A DNA stretch of 38,007 nt, taken from the NCBI RefSeq assembly GCF_016654115.1, contig NZ_JAEQAZ010000079.1:1-38007 (forward strand). Reading direction: 5' to 3'. Positions 22,665 through 31,092 of the stretch are shown piece by piece; within the stretch, counting starts at the first letter, position 1; the number at the start of each line of letters is the position of its first letter. This DNA is from Streptomyces sp. MBT53. GTDB taxonomy: Bacteria; Actinomycetota; Actinomycetes; Streptomycetales; Streptomycetaceae. The notes under the pieces are model-generated. The model did no database searches. It was given only the letters and a program-made list of their open reading frames with translations, and was not told where the DNA came from. Position numbers and translations under genes: made by a program.

Positions 22665-23270
22665 TCAGCGAGCCATGATCAAGCTCATCGCCTCATTACG
22701 GGTAGCAGAATCCCGCAACTGCCCCCGCACCGCAGACGTGATCGTCTTGGCCCCCGGCTTCCGAACCCCCCGCATAGACATGCACATGTGCTCGCACTCC
22801 ACGACGACGATGACCCCCCGCGGCTCCAGGATCTCCATCAGCGAATCCGCGATCTGCGTGGTGAGTCGTTCCTGCACCTGCGGCCGCCGGGCGTAGACGT
22901 CCACCAGCCGGGCCAGCTTCGACAGCCCCGTGATCTTGCCGTCGGCGGACGGGATGTAGCCGACATGGGCGACGCCGACGAACGGCACCAGATGGTGCTC
23001 ACAGTTGCTCAGGACCTCGATGTCCTTCACCAGGACCATCTCGTCGTGCCCCAGGTCGAACGTCGTCGTCAGCACGTCCTCGGGCTTCTGCCACAACCCC
23101 GCGAATATCTCCTTGTACGCCCGCGCCACCCGCGCCGGCGTCTCCCTGAGCCCCTCCCGGTCCGGGTCCTCGCCGACCGCGATCAGCAGTTCGCGTACGG
23201 CGCTCTCGGCGCGCTTCTCGTCGAAGACGCCGATCGTTCCCTCGCCGTCGAGCGTCACGGGGTCGGTCAT
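22665..23270 (-). CDS. folE: GTP cyclohydrolase I
   Basis: The first step of folate synthesis: GTP to 7,8-dihydroneopterin triphosphate and formate. The 201-residue protein contains SNCEHHLVPFVGVAHVGYIP (zinc Cys and catalytic His), KLARLVDVYARRPQVQERLTTQIA and VVECEHMCMSMRGVRKPGA with the second zinc Cys. The ATG at 23270 has GAGG 6 nt upstream. It lies downstream of ftsH on the same strand, but a strong terminator separates them. A 7-bp inverted repeat GCGTGTG/CACACGC (23298-23316) lies in its leader. The other folate genes face it on the opposite strand. Confidence 0.96.
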   Translation of the reverse strand: MTDPVTLDGEGTIGVFDEKRAESAVRELLIAVGEDPDREGLRETPARVARAYKEIFAGLWQKPEDVLTTTFDLGHDEMVLVKDIEVLSNCEHHLVPFVGVAHVGYIPSADGKITGLSKLARLVDVYARRPQVQERLTTQIADSLMEILEPRGVIVVVECEHMCMSMRGVRKPGAKTITSAVRGQLRDSATRNEAMSLIMAR

Positions 23271-23328
23271 GTCGTGCCTCGTTCCTGTGCGGGTCTCGCG
23301 TGTGCGGGACACACGCCTCAGCTGCGGG

Positions 23329-23378
23329 CAAAACGAAAATGCCGCGTCCCCCAGGCTAAGACCAGGGGGACGCGGCAT
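23329..23378 (-). terminator. Intrinsic terminator of ftsH
   Basis: A perfect 14-bp stem, ATGCCGCGTCCCCC and GGGGGACGCGGCAT (23339-23378, 12-nt loop). On the minus strand it is followed by TTTTCGTTTT (23338-23329). It starts 27 nt after the ftsH stop. This is the clearest intrinsic terminator in the window. Confidence 0.88.
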
Positions 23379-23404
23379 CCATTTCGGGCCGTGTGAGGCT
23401 CGCG

Positions 23405-25438
23405 TCAGTTCTCGGGGCGGTCCTCCGGAGCCTTCTCCAGCGTGGGAGAGGACTCGGCGGTCGCACCGGCGGTGATCGCGGGTCCCGCGCCGTTCGATCC
23501 GTTCGTCAGTGACAGCTCCTTGGGGGAGAGCACCGGCGGGCGGGTGGACGGCGTACGGCGGGAGGAGCCGGTCCACGAGGGGCGGGCCGGGCGCTTCACG
23601 ATGGGAGCGAAGACCTCGGCGATCTGCTCCTTGTTCAGCGTCTCCTTCTCCAGCAGCTGGAGCACGAGCGCGTCGAGCACGTCACGGTTCTCGACCAGGA
23701 TCTCCCAGGCCTCGTTGTGCGCGTTCTCGATGAGCTTCTTGACCTCTTCGTCGACGAGCGCGGCGACCTCTTCCGAGTAGTCGCGCGGGTGCGACATCTC
23801 CCGGCCCAGGAAGGGCTCGGTGTTGTCGCCGCCGAACTTGATCGCGCCGAGGCGCTCGGTCATGCCGTACTGCGTGACCATCGCGCGGGCCGTGGCGGTG
23901 GCCTTCTCGATGTCGTTCGCGGCACCCGTGGTCGGGTCGTGGAAGACCAGTTCCTCGGCCGCGCGGCCGCCCAGCATGTAGGCGAGCTGGTCGAGCATCT
24001 CGTTGCGCGTGGTCGAGTACTTGTCCTCTTCGGGCAGGACCATCGTGTAGCCCAGAGCACGGCCTCGGGAGAGGATCGTGATCTTGTGGACCGGGTCGGA
24101 GTTGGGGGAAGCCGCCGCGACCAGGGCGTGTCCGCCCTCGTGGTACGCGGTGATCTTCTTCTCCTTGTCCGACATGATCCGGGTCCGCTTCTGCGGGCCC
24201 GCGACCACACGGTCGATCGCCTCGTCCAGCATGGAGTTGTCGATCAGCTTGCGGTTGCCTCGGGCGGTGAGCAGGGCGGCCTCGTTGAGGACGTTGCTCA
24301 GGTCCGCGCCGGTGAAGCCCGGCGTACGGCGCGCGACGGCCGACAGATCGACGTCCGGTGCGACCGGCTTGCCCTTCTGGTGGACCTTGAGGATCTCCAG
24401 ACGGCCCTGCATGTCCGGGCGGTCGACCGCGATCTGGCGGTCGAAGCGGCCGGGGCGCAGGAGGGCCGGGTCGAGGATGTCGGGCCGGTTCGTCGCGGCG
24501 ATGAGGATCACGCCGCCCTTGACGTCGAAGCCGTCCATCTCGACGAGCAGCTGGTTCAGTGTCTGCTCGCGCTCGTCGTGACCGCCGCCGAGGCCGGCGC
24601 CGCGATGGCGGCCGACCGCGTCGATCTCGTCGACGAAGACGATCGCCGGGGCGTTCGCCTTGGCCTGCTCGAACAGGTCACGGACTCGGGAGGCACCGAC
24701 ACCGACGAACATCTCGACGAAGTCGGAACCGGAGATCGAGTAGAAGGGCACCCCGGCCTCGCCGGCGACGGCGCGGGCCAGCAGGGTCTTGCCGGTGCCG
24801 GGCGGGCCGTACAGGAGTACGCCCTTGGGGATCTTGGCGCCGACGGCCTGGAACTTCGCCGGCTCCTGGAGGAACTCCTTGATCTCGTGCAGTTCCTCGA
24901 CGGCCTCGTCGGAGCCCGCGACGTCCGCGAACGTCGTCTTCGGGGTGTCCTTGGTGATGAGCTTGGCCTTGGACTTCCCGAAGTTCATGACTCGGGAGCC
25001 GCCGCCCTGCATCTGGTTCATCAGGAACAGGAAGACGACCACGATGAGGACGAAGGGGAGCAGGGACAGCAGGATCCCGACGAAAGCGTTCTGCTTCGTC
25101 GGAGAGACCGTGTAGCCGTCCGGAATCTGCTTGTCCTGGTATTTGGTCTGCAGCGTGGCCGCGAGGTCCACGCCCTGGTCGCCGATGTAGCTCGCCTGGA
25201 TCTTGGAGCTGCCCTCGACCTTGGTGCCGCTCTTGAGCGTGACCTTGATGGTCTGCTCGTCGCCTGTGGTGATCTTGGCCGACTCGACCTTGTTGTCATT
25301 GATCGCCTGGACGACCTGGCCTGTGTCCACCGTCTTGTAGCCGCCGGACGAGCCGACGACCTGCATCAACACGACCACGGCAAGGACGGCCAGCACGATC
25401 CACATGACCGGCCCACGGAAGTATCGCTTCACGTCCAT
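23405..25438 (-). CDS. ftsH: ATP-dependent zinc metalloprotease FtsH
   Basis: A membrane AAA+ protease that degrades misassembled membrane and some soluble proteins. The 677-residue protein has a first transmembrane segment (about 10-28), an extracytoplasmic domain (30-115), a second membrane segment (119-141), Walker A GPPGTGKT (211-218), Walker B VFVDEID (267-273), the arginine fingers in RPGRFDRQI, and the zinc motif HEGGH (433-437). The C-terminal 65 residues are Pro/Ser/Thr-rich and probably disordered. I choose ATG 25438 (MDVKRYF); ATG 25474 is an alternative. A 20-bp palindrome lies just before the start. It follows hpt and precedes folE, the usual actinobacterial order. Confidence 0.95.
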   Translation of the reverse strand: MDVKRYFRGPVMWIVLAVLAVVVLMQVVGSSGGYKTVDTGQVVQAINDNKVESAKITTGDEQTIKVTLKSGTKVEGSSKIQASYIGDQGVDLAATLQTKYQDKQIPDGYTVSPTKQNAFVGILLSLLPFVLIVVVFLFLMNQMQGGGSRVMNFGKSKAKLITKDTPKTTFADVAGSDEAVEELHEIKEFLQEPAKFQAVGAKIPKGVLLYGPPGTGKTLLARAVAGEAGVPFYSISGSDFVEMFVGVGASRVRDLFEQAKANAPAIVFVDEIDAVGRHRGAGLGGGHDEREQTLNQLLVEMDGFDVKGGVILIAATNRPDILDPALLRPGRFDRQIAVDRPDMQGRLEILKVHQKGKPVAPDVDLSAVARRTPGFTGADLSNVLNEAALLTARGNRKLIDNSMLDEAIDRVVAGPQKRTRIMSDKEKKITAYHEGGHALVAAASPNSDPVHKITILSRGRALGYTMVLPEEDKYSTTRNEMLDQLAYMLGGRAAEELVFHDPTTGAANDIEKATATARAMVTQYGMTERLGAIKFGGDNTEPFLGREMSHPRDYSEEVAALVDEEVKKLIENAHNEAWEILVENRDVLDALVLQLLEKETLNKEQIAEVFAPIVKRPARPSWTGSSRRTPSTRPPVLSPKELSLTNGSNGAGPAITAGATAESSPTLEKAPEDRPEN

Positions 25439-25442
25439 CCAT

Positions 25443-25462
25443 ACGGAGCGAATTCGCTCCGT
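25443..25462. promoter_or_regulatory. 20-bp perfect palindrome at the ftsH start
   Basis: ACGGAGCGAATTCGCTCCGT ends 4 nt before the chosen ftsH ATG. In mRNA it would fold into a hairpin lying exactly between an AGGAGG (about 25466-25471) and the ATG. Unfolded, the AGGAGG is too far from the start; folded, the two come close. It may control translation, or be a DNA operator. Confidence 0.55.
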
Positions 25463-25624
25463 CCCTCCTGCCATAGTGAGTTTGATAAAGACAGTTCTTC
25501 TGACCGTACCCCAGCAATGTTGCCCGAAGTCGCACGGGACGGCTGGGAGACGTGTCTGCATGCTCCAACGGCGCGAAACCCGCTGGGGTTCCCGATCGTC
25601 TTACAGGGCTTGGGCCGAGTGGGC

Positions 25625-26185
25625 CTAGCCGCCGTAGACGTGCGGCGCGAGCGTACCGACGAACGGGAGGTTGCGGTACTTCTCGGCGTAGTCGAGGCCG
25701 TATCCGACGACGAACTCGTTCGGGATGTCGAAGCCGACCCACTCCACGTCGATGGCGACCTTGGCCGCCTCCGGCTTGCGCAGGAGGGTGCAGATCTTCA
25801 ACGAGTCGGGCTCCCGGGAGCCCAGGTTGGAGATCAGCCAGGACAGCGTCAGACCGGAGTCGATGATGTCCTCGACGATGAGGACGTGCTTGCCCTTGAT
25901 GTCGGTGTCGAGGTCCTTGAGGATCCGCACGACACCGGAGGACTGGGTGCCCGCGCCGTACGACGACACGGCCATCCAGTCCATAGTGACGGGGGTGGAC
26001 AGTGCCCGGGCGAGGTCCGCCATGACCATCACCGCGCCCTTGAGGACGCCGACGAGCAGCAGGTCCTTGCCCGCGTACTCCGCGTCGATCTTCGCGGCGA
26101 GCTCCACGAGCTTCGCGTCGATCTCTTCCTTGGTGATGAGCACCGACTGGAGGTCGTCACCCATGTCTTTCGCGTCCACCCGCAT
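25625..26185 (-). CDS. hpt: Hypoxanthine phosphoribosyltransferase
   Basis: A purine salvage enzyme that makes IMP (and usually GMP) from hypoxanthine or guanine and PRPP. The 186-residue protein has the PRPP loop VEDIIDSGLT (104-113), the PPi loop LLVGVLKGAVM, the flexible loop MAVSSYGAGTQSSG and the purine-site WVGFDIPNEFVVGYGLDYAEKYRNLP. I choose ATG 26185 (MRVDAKDMGDD); a GTG at 26203 would add six residues. It lies between tilS and ftsH on the same strand, an arrangement conserved in many bacteria. Confidence 0.95.
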   Translation of the reverse strand: MRVDAKDMGDDLQSVLITKEEIDAKLVELAAKIDAEYAGKDLLLVGVLKGAVMVMADLARALSTPVTMDWMAVSSYGAGTQSSGVVRILKDLDTDIKGKHVLIVEDIIDSGLTLSWLISNLGSREPDSLKICTLLRKPEAAKVAIDVEWVGFDIPNEFVVGYGLDYAEKYRNLPFVGTLAPHVYGG

Positions 26186-26250
26186 CACTTTCGGTCGTCC
26201 CACCGGCTACTACCTGGTCCCGCCCCCGGAGGTCCGGAGGGGGTGTCGAT

Positions 26251-27291
26251 TCAGCCTTGCCGAATCACCAGTCTGCCACCCTGGCGCTGGGCGACGACTT
26301 TGCCCGGGAGATTGATGGCTCCCTGGCCGCGCCAGCCGGTGATCAGGCGGTCGACTTCCTCGATGTGCCGGGCGAACAGCGAACCGGCCGGCGCGCCCGC
26401 CTGGATGGCCGCCCGGCGCAGCACGCGGCGGCGCACGGCGGGCGGCAGGGCGTAGAGCTTGGCGCACTCCAGGAGGCCGGTGGCGTCCCGTACGGAGGCT
26501 TCCGCCTGGCTGGCCCAGGTGTCGAGGGCGTCGGCGTCGTCCCGGGACAGCTGCGCCGTACGGGCGAGCGCCTCTACGACGCCTTTGCCGAGGGCTTTCT
26601 CCAGGGCGGGCAGGCCTTCGTGGCGCAGCCGGGAGCGGGTGTAGGCGGGGTCGGTGTTGTGCGGGTCGTCCCAGACGGGCAGCGACTGGACCATGCATGC
26701 CTTGCGGGCGGTCTGCCGGTCGAGCTGCAGGAAGGGGCGGCGGTAACGGCCGTCGGCCCCCGAGACCGCGGCCATTCCGGACAGGGAGCGGATGCCGGAG
26801 CCGCGGGCGAGGCCCAGCAGGACGGTTTCCGCCTGGTCGTCGCGAGTGTGGCCGAGCAGGACGGCGGCGGCGCCGTGGCGGGCGGCGCAGGCGTCGAGGG
26901 CGGCGTAGCGGGCGTCCCGGGCGGCTGCCTCGGGGCCGCCCTCGCGGCCCACGGTCACGGCGGTGGCCTCGACGGGGTCCAGGCCCAGTTCGCGCAGGCG
27001 CAGGACGACCTCGTCGGCGCGCAGGTCGGAGCCGGCCTGGAGGCCGTGGTCGACGGTGATGCCGCCGGCCCTGATGCCGAGTTTGGGTGCTTCGAAGGCT
27101 AGGGCGGAGGCGAGCGCCATGGAGTCGGCGCCGCCTGAGCACGCCACGAGCACGAGCGGCGAGGGCGGGCGCTCGTGCGGGGTGTGCCGGGAGGCGCCGA
27201 CGGTCTGCAGGGCCTCGTGGTCGGTGAGGATGTCGTGGAGGACGCGGCGGACCGCCAGGCGTATCGCCGCGACCGCAGGATGGGGACCCAT
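26251..27291 (-). CDS. tilS: tRNA(Ile)-lysidine synthetase
   Basis: It ligates lysine to C34 of the CAU-anticodon tRNA(Ile), so that the codon AUA is read as isoleucine; it is essential in most bacteria. The 346-residue protein has the PP-loop SGGADS (52-57), then GITVDHGLQAGS, LLGHTRDDQAETVL and the substrate region DDPHNTDPAYTRSRLRHEGLP. It is the short actinobacterial form, lacking the extra C-terminal domain of E. coli TilS. The ATG at 27291 has GAAGGGAA upstream. It precedes hpt by 65 nt. The 193-bp gap behind it, to the zinc hydrolase stop, holds no further gene. Confidence 0.95.
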   Translation of the reverse strand: MGPHPAVAAIRLAVRRVLHDILTDHEALQTVGASRHTPHERPPSPLVLVACSGGADSMALASALAFEAPKLGIRAGGITVDHGLQAGSDLRADEVVLRLRELGLDPVEATAVTVGREGGPEAAARDARYAALDACAARHGAAAVLLGHTRDDQAETVLLGLARGSGIRSLSGMAAVSGADGRYRRPFLQLDRQTARKACMVQSLPVWDDPHNTDPAYTRSRLRHEGLPALEKALGKGVVEALARTAQLSRDDADALDTWASQAEASVRDATGLLECAKLYALPPAVRRRVLRRAAIQAGAPAGSLFARHIEEVDRLITGWRGQGAINLPGKVVAQRQGGRLVIRQG

Positions 27292-27484
27292 GTCCGGTTC
27301 CCTTCATGAAGTTTTCGGGGGGTTGGCCCGAGATTCGGTCACTCAGAGTGTGTAGATGGTGACAGAACCGGGGCGTTCCCCGAGCATCGCACGCCTACCC
27401 ATCGCTCACGGTCCCTCGGACGGGTGATTGCGGGGGCGTTCGCCTGCCGTCGGCCGAATCCGTTTCACCACATCCGCGACCGGT

Positions 27485-28606
27485 TCACGACTCGGCCTTG
27501 CGGTGCACCCGCGCGACCCAGTCCGCCGGTTTGGCGATCTCCGTCTTCGTCGGCAACGTGTTCGGGGAGGTCCAGACACGGTTGAAGCCGTCCATGCCCA
27601 CCTGTTCGACGACCGCGCGTACGAACCGCTCGCCGTCCCGGTACTGCCGCAGCTTGGCGTCCAGTCCCAGCAGCTTGCGCAGCGCCGAGTCCAGCCTGGA
27701 GGCGCCCTTGGCGCGCCGCTGCTGGAACTTCTCGCGGATCTCCGCGACGCTCGGCACCACGTCCGGGCCGACGCCGTCCATCACGAAGTCGGCATGCCCC
27801 TCCAGGAGGGACATCACGGCGGTGAGCCGGCCGAGGATCTCCCGCTGCGCGGGCGTCTGCACGATCTCCACCAGGGACCGGCCCTCGTCGTCCTCCTCGC
27901 CCTCCGGCCGACCGCCGGCCAGCGACTGGGCGGCCTCCCGGATGCGCTCCAGAACGGTCATGGGGTCGACCTCGGTCTCCCCCAGGAACGACTGGATCTC
28001 GCCCTCCAGGTGGTCACGCAGCCAGGGCACGGCCGTGAACTGCGTGCGGTGCGTCTCCTCGTGCAGACACACCCACAGGCGGAAGTCGTGGGGCTGTACG
28101 TCGAGTTCGCGCTCCACGTGGACGATGTTCGGCGCGACCAGCAGCAGCCGCCCGCCCTTCGCCCCCGCCGGCAGCTCACGGGACGCCGGAGCGAACGTCT
28201 CGTACTGGCCGAGCACGCGCGAGGACAGGAACGACAGCAGCATGCCCAGCTCGACACCGGTCACCTTGCCGCCGACCGCTCCGAAGACCGCGCCCCCGGG
28301 GGTGTTGCCCCGCCGCTCCTGCATCTTGTCGAGCAGCGGCTTCAGGATCTCCCGGAACCCGGCGACGTTCGCCCGCACCCAGCCGGGGCGGTCGACCACC
28401 AGGATCGGGGTGTCGTGGATGTCGTCCGTACCCATCCGGGTGAATCCCCGGACGTGTTGCTCCGAGGCCTTCGCATGCCGGCGCAGCTCCGCGACGACGG
28501 CCCGGGCCTCGTCACGGCTCACCTCGGGGCCCGGCCGCACAAGTCGGGTCGCGGTCGCCACCGCGAGATTCCAGTCGACCATCTCGGCACCACCGATGCT
28601 CGTCAT
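27485..28606 (-). CDS. Zinc-dependent metalloprotease / DUF2342 (F420-biosynthesis-associated) family
   Basis: A 373-residue protein with the metal motif HEETH (182-186, within CLHEETHRTQF) and a downstream MSLLEGHADFVMD that probably gives the third ligand. It belongs to the actinobacterial family named both for its zinc protease-like site (DUF2342) and for its distribution with coenzyme F420. The true substrate is unknown. In M. tuberculosis the same gene also lies between tilS and dacB. ATG 28606 lies 6 nt after TACGGT, a leaderless pattern, so it probably has its own promoter though 83 nt behind dacB. Confidence 0.86.
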   Translation of the reverse strand: MTSIGGAEMVDWNLAVATATRLVRPGPEVSRDEARAVVAELRRHAKASEQHVRGFTRMGTDDIHDTPILVVDRPGWVRANVAGFREILKPLLDKMQERRGNTPGGAVFGAVGGKVTGVELGMLLSFLSSRVLGQYETFAPASRELPAGAKGGRLLLVAPNIVHVERELDVQPHDFRLWVCLHEETHRTQFTAVPWLRDHLEGEIQSFLGETEVDPMTVLERIREAAQSLAGGRPEGEEDDEGRSLVEIVQTPAQREILGRLTAVMSLLEGHADFVMDGVGPDVVPSVAEIREKFQQRRAKGASRLDSALRKLLGLDAKLRQYRDGERFVRAVVEQVGMDGFNRVWTSPNTLPTKTEIAKPADWVARVHRKAES

Positions 28607-28689
28607 GCGTCAACCGTACGTGGTCGCTCCCGCTTGGGGCAGGGCACGAGGTCGGTCAGGTGAGCGTCAGTTGCGACGCCGGCCGCCGT

Positions 28690-30417
28690 CTAACTGCAGC
28701 CGCAGGCCGCCAACGCCGTCGCCGTGTGGTCCAGGGCCGCCTGTGCCTCCAGGGTGTTCGTCGTGTTCGACGTCAGGAAGGCGAAGGCCAGGAGTTGGCC
28801 GTCCTTGTCCACGACCGTGCCCGCGAGCGTGTTGACGCCCGTCAGGGTGCCGGTCTTGGCGCGTACGACCCCTGCCGCGCCCGTGGCGTCCGTGTAGCGG
28901 GTCGTCAGGGTGCCGGTGAAGGCGGCGATGGGGAGGCCGGTGAGGACCGGGCGGAGTTCGGGGTGGGCCGGGGCGCCGGCCTTGACGAGGAGGGCGGTGA
29001 GGAGGTCGGCGGTGAGGCGGTCGTCGCGGTTGAGACCGCTGCCGTCGTTGAACACCGCGCCCTTGACCGGGAGTTGAAGCTTCTTCAGCTGGGCGGCGAT
29101 CGCTGCGGCGCCCCCGTCGAAGTCGGCACGCCTGCCGGTCGCGACGGCGGTCTGGCGGGCCAGGGCCTCCGCGATGTCGTTGTCGCTGTTGGTCAGCATC
29201 CGCTCGACGATGTCGGACAGCGGCGGCGAGGAGACCGTGGCGAGGGTGTCCGCGCGCGCGGTCGCTTTCGAGGGCCCCGGGGACGTCGTTTTGATGCCGT
29301 GCTCCTGGAGGAAGCCGGCGAATTTCCTGGCCGCGTCGGGCGCCGGGTCCGGCACGCGCCGCACCGGACCGCTGGACGAGTCGTCGGTACGGCCCTCGTC
29401 GGCCGTCAGGGCGCTGACCGGGGCGAGGTTCTCGTTGGCCCCGATCGGGTGGACTTCGGAACCGGCGTACAGGGTCGTGTCGTACGACAGCGTCACCTCG
29501 CGCACGCCGCGCTTCTTCAGGGCGGCGGCCGTGCTGTCGGCGAGCGTGCGCAGGCTCGCCCAGCCCTCGGCGTCCTTGTGGGCGGTCAGGGTGGGGTCGC
29601 CGCCGCCGACCAGGACGAGTTCCCTGGTGTCGGGCTCCAGGGCGGTGCGGGTGGTGAAGCGGTGGTCGGCGCCCATCGCGGAGAGCGCGGCCACGGCGGT
29701 GGCGATCTTCGTGGTCGAGGCCGGGGTCAGGGCGTCGTCGGCGCCCACTCCGTAGAGGCGCTTTCCGGTCGACACGTCCACCACGGCGGCCGTGTGGCGG
29801 GTGCCGAGCGCCGCGTTGTCCAGGAGGGGGTTCAGGACGTCCGCGAGGGCCGTGCCGGTCGGCGCGGACTTCACCGTGTTCGCGGAACCGCCGAGGGCGA
29901 CCAGGACGGATGCGGCGCTGGGCGCGGGTCGGGGTGCCTTGGCGGACGTATCGGAATTACGGCCGTGATCTACGCCACCTGAACGTTCCTGTGCGACTGC
30001 GTGGTCCCGCTCGGCCGTACGCTGACCGGACGAGTCCCAGGGACCGGCGGCGGTCACCACGACGGCGGCCAGCGCCATCCCTGCGGTGGTGGCGACGGCG
30101 GTGAACCGCCAGGTCCTGTCGGGCCTAGGCAACTTCGCGACCTGCGGTGACACGGTTCGGACGAGCCGGGTGACCTTCGGTGACACGGCGTCAGTGAGCC
30201 GCGTCACCCGGGGTTTCACGGCTTGGGCGATCCGCGCGACCCGGGGCTGCACGGCCTGGTTGATCCGTTCAGCCCGCGGTCTCACGGCTTGCCTGACCCG
30301 TGTGACCTGGGGTTTCACGGATTGCGCGGCCCGCTCGAGACGGGGCCGGACGGCTCGCGCGACCCGCGCCACTTGCGGTCTCGCGGCCCGCCAAGGCCTC
30401 AGCTCCGGCACGACCAC
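28690..30417 (-). CDS. dacB: D-alanyl-D-alanine carboxypeptidase/endopeptidase (PBP4 type) with repeat-bearing N-terminus
   Basis: A 575-residue penicillin-binding protein that trims or cleaves peptidoglycan cross-links. The catalytic motifs are STTK (S234 to K237), SDN in LTNSDNDIAEAL and KTGTLTG near the C-terminus. PBP4 (peptidase S13) features such as the GVREVTLSYDTTLY segment are present. A transmembrane segment lies at about 104-124. In front of it residues 13-100 form eight 11-residue units of the type (K/R/S)P-x-V-x-R-V-x-x-A-V, which would lie in the cytoplasm. The Pro/Ala/Ser linker (125-180) follows. GTG 30417 has GGGG close upstream. It is divergent from ppa. Confidence 0.93.
   Translation of the reverse strand: MVVPELRPWRAARPQVARVARAVRPRLERAAQSVKPQVTRVRQAVRPRAERINQAVQPRVARIAQAVKPRVTRLTDAVSPKVTRLVRTVSPQVAKLPRPDRTWRFTAVATTAGMALAAVVVTAAGPWDSSGQRTAERDHAVAQERSGGVDHGRNSDTSAKAPRPAPSAASVLVALGGSANTVKSAPTGTALADVLNPLLDNAALGTRHTAAVVDVSTGKRLYGVGADDALTPASTTKIATAVAALSAMGADHRFTTRTALEPDTRELVLVGGGDPTLTAHKDAEGWASLRTLADSTAAALKKRGVREVTLSYDTTLYAGSEVHPIGANENLAPVSALTADEGRTDDSSSGPVRRVPDPAPDAARKFAGFLQEHGIKTTSPGPSKATARADTLATVSSPPLSDIVERMLTNSDNDIAEALARQTAVATGRRADFDGGAAAIAAQLKKLQLPVKGAVFNDGSGLNRDDRLTADLLTALLVKAGAPAHPELRPVLTGLPIAAFTGTLTTRYTDATGAAGVVRAKTGTLTGVNTLAGTVVDKDGQLLAFAFLTSNTTNTLEAQAALDHTATALAACGCS
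30118..30381 (-). repeat. Eight in-frame 33-bp repeats at the 5' end of dacB
   Basis: The codons for residues 13-100 of the PBP4 are eight degenerate 33-bp units in tandem. Each encodes an 11-residue unit with Pro at position 2, a basic residue near position 6 and Ala-Val or Thr-Val at the end. The DNA units have diverged more than the peptide units, which suggests selection on the protein. Confidence 0.85.
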
Positions 30418-30496
30418 CAGCCCCTTTCGCGATCACACACCTGCGTGAGGGACACTTAACCACCAGAACTATGTGCTGATCATGGAGGAGCCACCG

Positions 30497-30988
30497 GTGG
30501 AGTTCGACGTCACGATCGAGATCCCGAAGGGTTCGCGGAACAAGTACGAGGTGGACCACGAGACCGGTCGGATCCGCCTGGACCGTCGACTCTTCACCTC
30601 GACCAGTTACCCGGCCGACTACGGCTTCGTCGAGAACACTCTCGGCGAGGACGGCGACCCGCTGGACGCGCTGGTCATCCTGGAGGAGCCGACCTTCCCC
30701 GGCTGCCTCATCAAGTGCCGCGCGATCGGCATGTTCCGGATGACCGACGAGGCCGGCGGCGACGACAAGCTGCTGTGCGTCCCGGCGTCCGACCCGCGTG
30801 TGGAGCACCTGCGTGACATCCACCACGTGTCGGAGTTCGACCGCCTGGAGATCCAGCACTTCTTCGAGGTCTACAAGGACCTGGAGCCCGGCAAGTCGGT
30901 CGAGGGCGCCAACTGGGTGGGCCGTACGGACGCCGAGGCGGAGATCGAGCGCTCGTACAAGCGACTGAAGGAGCAGGGCGGCCACTGA
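30497..30988 (+). CDS. ppa: Inorganic pyrophosphatase
   Basis: It hydrolyses pyrophosphate to phosphate, driving biosynthetic reactions. The 163-residue protein is a family I enzyme: EIPKGSRNKYEVDHETG, YPADYGFVENTLGEDGDPLDALV with the metal-binding aspartates, and KDLEPGKSVEGANWVGR. I choose GTG 30497 (VEFDVTIEIPKG), 7 nt after GGAGGAG; upstream in-frame codons look non-coding. It is divergent from dacB with only 79 bp between starts, as in M. tuberculosis. A strong hairpin follows the stop. Confidence 0.97.
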   Translation: MEFDVTIEIPKGSRNKYEVDHETGRIRLDRRLFTSTSYPADYGFVENTLGEDGDPLDALVILEEPTFPGCLIKCRAIGMFRMTDEAGGDDKLLCVPASDPRVEHLRDIHHVSEFDRLEIQHFFEVYKDLEPGKSVEGANWVGRTDAEAEIERSYKRLKEQGGH

Positions 30989-31002
30989 GCCCCCTGTCCG
31001 CG

Positions 31003-31034
31003 AACGGGCCGCACGCGCACGCGTGCGGCCCGTT
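31003..31034 (+). terminator. Terminator hairpin after ppa
   Basis: AACGGGCCGCACGC (31003-31016) and GCGTGCGGCCCGTT (31021-31034) form a perfect 14-bp stem with a 4-nt loop, followed by TTGCAT. It starts 15 nt after the ppa stop. The T-run is short but the stem is strong, as is common in Streptomyces. Confidence 0.82.
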
Positions 31035-31092
31035 TGCATGTCTGTGCGCATACTGAGGATCACCGGAGGTGTCGTACAGGGAGTGCTACGGA

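Noticed and set aside
23717..26455. A 912-codon open frame on the plus strand opposite ftsH and hpt
   Set aside because: Antisense to two certain genes, no domain recognised, no ribosome site; explained by high G+C.
30118..30381. 33-bp dacB repeats as a CRISPR array
   Set aside because: They are contiguous, in frame and degenerate at DNA level, with no spacers; they encode protein repeats.
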